Assembly (NCBI GenBank): GCA_030526935.1
Contig: JAUNBY010000027.1
Location: 1-16,792, forward strand
Source: Clostridia bacterium
Lineage (GTDB): Bacteria; Bacillota; Clostridia; Christensenellales; Aristaeellaceae
Direction of reading: 5' to 3'
DNA: 16,792 nucleotides
Shown: in pieces, positions 14,051 to 16,792 of the stretch
Layout: every line of letters starts with the position of its first letter
Position numbering within the stretch: position 1 is the stretch's first letter
Program-made: the position numbers and the translations under genes
Notes under the pieces: generated by a model
Database searches by the model: none
The model's input: only the letters and a program-made list of their open reading frames with translations
What the model was told of the DNA's origin: nothing

Positions 14051-14063
14051 ATGGCGCTACAGA

Positions 14064-14094
14064 TGAAATCGAGGAGCCGCATGGCTCCTCGATT
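14064..14094 (-). terminator. Terminator of the L,D-transpeptidase gene
   Basis: A perfect 12-bp stem, AATCGAGGAGCC (14067-14078) with GGCTCCTCGATT (14083-14094) around a four-base loop, begins 9 bases after the stop codon. On the minus strand it is followed by TTCATC, a short T-run that includes the end of the stem. Confidence 0.75.
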
Positions 14095-14103
14095 ATCCTG
14101 TTA

Positions 14104-16257
14104 TCAATATACTATAACCTTCGTATTCATCGGGCAGTTTTCATATATCCATTTAGCGTCCTCTACTTTCAGGCGAACGCAGCCGTGCGAGGCTTTGCTG
14201 CCGAGGTTGCGTACCGAGGAAGACGTCACCGATCCTCCCTTTGAGCCATACAGTACCGAGTGGAACATGATGTCTCCCTGTATGTAGTAAGCGTACTGCG
14301 CCCAGCAGGAGAATTTCTTGAAGTAATGCCAGCGCGCGCCGGGGCCTGTGGAGGACTGGTAGGTGCCCTTAGGTGTGGGCGTCGAGCTCAGACCCGTAGA
14401 GCATATCATGGTTCTTGCCAATACGGTATACTGCTCGTTCTCATCGGGGGCGTAGGCGTAAACGCGCTGCTTTGAGGTGCTGACCTCGAGCACATAGGGC
14501 TTGAGCGCCTTTTTAACGTCGTCGGAAAAAAGCTTTCTAAGGGTTTCCGTTCCGGCTACACCGTCAACTCCAAGGTTGTTTCTTTCCTGGAATGTTCGCA
14601 CGGCGGTTTCCGTAGCGTTTCCATAGCTTCCGTCCGGCGTCGTGAAAATGTATTCGAGGTTTTGAAGCCTTCGCTGAAGCCTTTCTACGTCAAGGTTTGA
14701 ATCGCCGTTTTTAAGCGTTTGAGGTATCCAGTCTATTTCGTACGAATACAATTCGTCCAGGAACAGCGGGTCGGCTACTCCCGTGACCTCCATGGTGGGC
14801 GTGACCTCTATGTCGCTTATGTCGGGCTGGGCGGGCGTAATCTGCGCCGATATGGTCGTCACGCCCTGTTCGCCACCGCCGGAGAGCGTCTGAGCGGACG
14901 GCGCGGAGTACGTCCTCGTCATTTCGGCTATAGCCTGCTCTGTGAGCCGCTCAATCTCCTTTTCGCGCAGGTACTGCTGCACCTTCTCTACAGCCCTCTT
15001 TGTCGCGGGGCCATAGTCGCCGTCGGCTGACTCGCGCATGAAGCCGAGCCTTATAAGGAAGTTTTGAAGCTTCAGCACGTCGTCTCCGGAACTGCCGCTC
15101 GTCAAAAACGGATTCTCGGGAGAGATGGCGTTTTCTGAGTACGCAAGCCTCTGGAATTCTTCGTCGGCCACTCCTGTTTTCTCAATGCCGTTGTAGTGCT
15201 GGAAAAGCAGCACGGCGCGCCTTGTGTTCGACCCGAAATGCCCGTCGGCGTCGTCGGCCAGATAGCCAAGCTCTATAAGCCTTCTCTGCATCCTTTCGAC
15301 AAGTCCGCTGCTCGCGGTTGAAAGATCTGGCACGGTTATCGGGAACACATCGGAATAAAGCCTCATCAGGAATATCTGCCCCGCGACGCCGTCTACCGCG
15401 GTTTCCGGCTGGTAGGCGGTGGCGGTGGTTTGTACATCATCGACTGTGTCGCCAGTCTCATTTCCTTCGTCGCCGTCCGCGGATTCCGGCGCGGGCGTCG
15501 CCATAACTTCTTCGCGCTCAGCCTCAAAACTCGCGGCATATGTGGCCATTTCCCACTCGAGAAGCTCCTGCTGCGCCGCCGTGACCGCATCGGCGGTTTT
15601 CTTTCCGAATTGGCCGTCCGCAACGTCGTTAAGATATCCAAGGTCTATTAGACGCTGTTGAAGTTTAGCTACGTCGTCGTTTTTATCCCCTCTGGCAAGC
15701 GGGGCGTAATAGGGCTTCCAGGCGCTCACAGAGTCGATTGAAAGCGTAGAGCGGTCGAACAGAGTCGCCTGCCCGTCGCTTGAAACGAGCCTGTTCTGCG
15801 CCGTTGTAACGGTGCTGAGCAGCGCCCTTGCCGCCTGTTCTGCGTCGAGACTGTCGAGGTCGATATTTGCCGAAGCTATGGAAAAGTCTATCCATGACAT
15901 TATATCAGCCCATTCTTCATCCGTCGCTTCTCGACCGGAAACCGTAAGACTCATCTCAACCAGCAAATCTCCATTTGTATATGTCTTTTTTTGGCTCGAG
16001 GTTATTATGGCGTCTTCGGGGGTATCGCCCTCGGCGGCGCTCGTCTCTTTCGTCAGGATGCACGCTATGGCGTCGTCTGAACCAAGCATGGATGTCGCTT
16101 CGCATTTGTAGGCCTGGCTTATCGCCGCGTCGGTAACCATTTCGGCGACGACGGGCAAACTTAGCTTCATTAAAAGAACCGTGCCCAGCATAACGACAAA
16201 AGCGGCATATCTTCGTCTCATAACTGCTTCACTCGCTTTCGGATTTGTTTGCGTCAT
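14104..16257 (-). CDS. L,D-transpeptidase (YkuD) with four peptidoglycan-binding repeats
   Basis: The 717-residue envelope protein makes 3-3 cross-links in peptidoglycan or a related bond. An N-terminal anchor (RRRYAAFVVMLGTVLLMK, about 14-31) is followed by a unique domain. Four peptidoglycan-binding repeats then begin near residues 188, 317, 389 and 517, each with an LGYL- or DGxFG-type core. The C-terminal YkuD domain (about 586-717) has His666 in MFHSVLYG and catalytic Cys693 in SHGCVRL. Repeats 1 and 3 are split by inserts of about 60 residues before VDGVAG or VTGVAD; repeats 2 and 4 are compact. The start is uncertain: ATG 16257 or 16221 (MRRRYAAF), neither with a strong ribosome site. 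A terminator follows. It is a single-gene unit. Confidence 0.93.
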   Translation of the reverse strand: MTQTNPKASEAVMRRRYAAFVVMLGTVLLMKLSLPVVAEMVTDAAISQAYKCEATSMLGSDDAIACILTKETSAAEGDTPEDAIITSSQKKTYTNGDLLVEMSLTVSGREATDEEWADIMSWIDFSIASANIDLDSLDAEQAARALLSTVTTAQNRLVSSDGQATLFDRSTLSIDSVSAWKPYYAPLARGDKNDDVAKLQQRLIDLGYLNDVADGQFGKKTADAVTAAQQELLEWEMATYAASFEAEREEVMATPAPESADGDEGNETGDTVDDVQTTATAYQPETAVDGVAGQIFLMRLYSDVFPITVPDLSTASSGLVERMQRRLIELGYLADDADGHFGSNTRRAVLLFQHYNGIEKTGVADEEFQRLAYSENAISPENPFLTSGSSGDDVLKLQNFLIRLGFMRESADGDYGPATKRAVEKVQQYLREKEIERLTEQAIAEMTRTYSAPSAQTLSGGGEQGVTTISAQITPAQPDISDIEVTPTMEVTGVADPLFLDELYSYEIDWIPQTLKNGDSNLDVERLQRRLQNLEYIFTTPDGSYGNATETAVRTFQERNNLGVDGVAGTETLRKLFSDDVKKALKPYVLEVSTSKQRVYAYAPDENEQYTVLARTMICSTGLSSTPTPKGTYQSSTGPGARWHYFKKFSCWAQYAYYIQGDIMFHSVLYGSKGGSVTSSSVRNLGSKASHGCVRLKVEDAKWIYENCPMNTKVIVY

Positions 16258-16364
16258 TATGACGTTGCAATCGGTTCAAATGTTGCCTGTTACACGAAAA
16301 ATGTCATATAACAATAGTTACCGCGCGGCGCTTTTAACGCAGGAAAAATACGGATTTTATCCTT

Positions 16365-16387
16365 TGCGGCGGGGGTTCCCCGCCGCA
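16365..16387. other. Strong GC-rich hairpin in an intergenic region
   Basis: TGCGGCGGGG (16365-16374) and CCCCGCCGCA (16378-16387) form a perfect 10-bp stem with a 3-base loop. There is no T-run on either side. It lies in the 280-base gap upstream of the L,D-transpeptidase and may be in its leader. No convincing promoter was found in this gap. Confidence 0.6.
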
Positions 16388-16484
16388 TGTTCCGCGCGTT
16401 TATTTATAAACTTCAGTTTTTGCCGTCGAAAATACTTCTCCATATCATAGCTAGAGTTAATGGGCATTATGTGTCGAACGATAA

Positions 16485-16516
16485 AGCGGGGCGTCAGGCA
16501 TTATGCCCGACGCCCC
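16485..16516 (-). terminator. Terminator after the FMN-binding gene
   Basis: GGGGCGTC (16488-16495) pairs with GACGCCCC (16509-16516), extended by GGC/GCC across a short loop. On the minus strand GCTTTATC follows. It starts about 21 bases after the stop of the FMN-binding gene. Confidence 0.65.
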
Positions 16517-16537
16517 AGTGTCTATCTACATGGAAAA

Positions 16538-16792
16538 TCAAATTCCGGCTTTATAAAGTGCGTTTTGCAACGCTTCTTTAAACGCTTCAGATGTGATGGT
16601 CGCGCCACCTATGGTATCGACGTTCGCGGACTGCTTTTCAAGCGCCTGCTCGATCAAAGGCGCGAATGCGACGGTACCTATACCTTCGGTTTCAGACTGT
16701 TGCGTGACCTTTATAGCCGTCATCTTTCTATTTTCAACCGTAACTTCAACCTGCACCAAGCCGTTCATTCCGTTGGATGATGTGCCGATGAA
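16538..16792 (-). CDS. FMN-binding domain protein, partial (5' end outside window)
   Basis: The visible 84 codons encode the C-terminal half of an FMN-binding domain of the NqrC/RnfG type: GTSSNGMNGLVQVEVTVE, then SETEGIG, and near the end ANVDTIGGATITSEAFKEAL. The Thr in GGATITS matches the position where FMN is joined through phosphate in this family. The frame stays open to the window edge and the domain clearly begins further out, so the internal ATG at 16768 is not the true start. Whether it is a stand-alone secreted flavoprotein, an electron-transfer subunit or a multi-domain protein cannot be told. A hairpin terminator follows. Confidence 0.88.
   Translation of the reverse strand, partial: FIGTSSNGMNGLVQVEVTVENRKMTAIKVTQQSETEGIGTVAFAPLIEQALEKQSANVDTIGGATITSEAFKEALQNALYKAGI

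Noticed and set aside
12784..14100. Integrated element bounded by tRNA-derived direct repeats
   Set aside because: I found no second copy of the tRNA-Met 3' end within the window and no integrase gene, so no element boundaries are claimed.

Overview
The window reads as chromosomal DNA from a Gram-positive, moderately GC-rich member of the Firmicutes, most likely a clostridial lineage. The evidence is a set of near-perfect sigma-A promoters (TTGAAA or TTGACA, 16-17 bases, TATAAT-like), strong AGGAGG-type ribosome binding sites, a tRNA-fMet/tRNA-Met pair, a BioY biotin transporter beside a biotin ligase without a DNA-binding domain, and SH3b/C39 and L,D-transpeptidase cell-wall proteins. No 16S gene is present, so the taxonomy is an inference.

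Layout. 1-1319: a GHMP sugar kinase that looks like a galacturonokinase. 1408-5426: a self-contained ABC importer operon (ATPase, fused double permease, secreted binding protein) with its own promoter and terminator. 5429-8362 (minus strand): a tightly packed operon read in the order biotin ligase, bioY, an Arm/Rmt-type 16S rRNA methyltransferase, rsmI. 8378-9131: acetolactate decarboxylase behind a consensus promoter. 9133-10290 (minus): an MFS transporter, convergent with it at 1 bp. 10330-10812: a long intergenic region with two excellent promoters, a possible structured RNA and a leader. 10813-12636: a C39-like secreted protein that seems to start at AUU, then a CDP-alcohol phosphatidyltransferase. 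12663-12889: promoter, tRNA-fMet, tRNA-Met, terminator. 12890-14060: an AT-richer stretch with only small minus-strand ORFs. 14064-16257 (minus): a 717-residue L,D-transpeptidase with four peptidoglycan-binding repeats. 16488-16792 (minus): the end of an FMN-binding-domain gene cut by the window edge.

How genes work together. The importer genes form one uptake system. Biotin ligase and BioY form a biotin capture-and-attachment pair. The two methyltransferases downstream of them should act three nucleotides apart in 16S rRNA helix 44 (G1405 and C1402). The C39-like protein and the L,D-transpeptidase both point to the cell envelope.

The most striking item is the Arm/Rmt homologue. This family is known for high-level aminoglycoside resistance in antibiotic producers and on mobile elements of pathogens, yet here it sits in what looks like a housekeeping operon, overlapping rsmI. 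Other points worth a look are the AUU start, a promoter-driven structured RNA candidate at 10470-10666, and the alternating split peptidoglycan-binding repeats of the L,D-transpeptidase. Family assignments were made by eye from motifs and remembered family sequences, without database searches.
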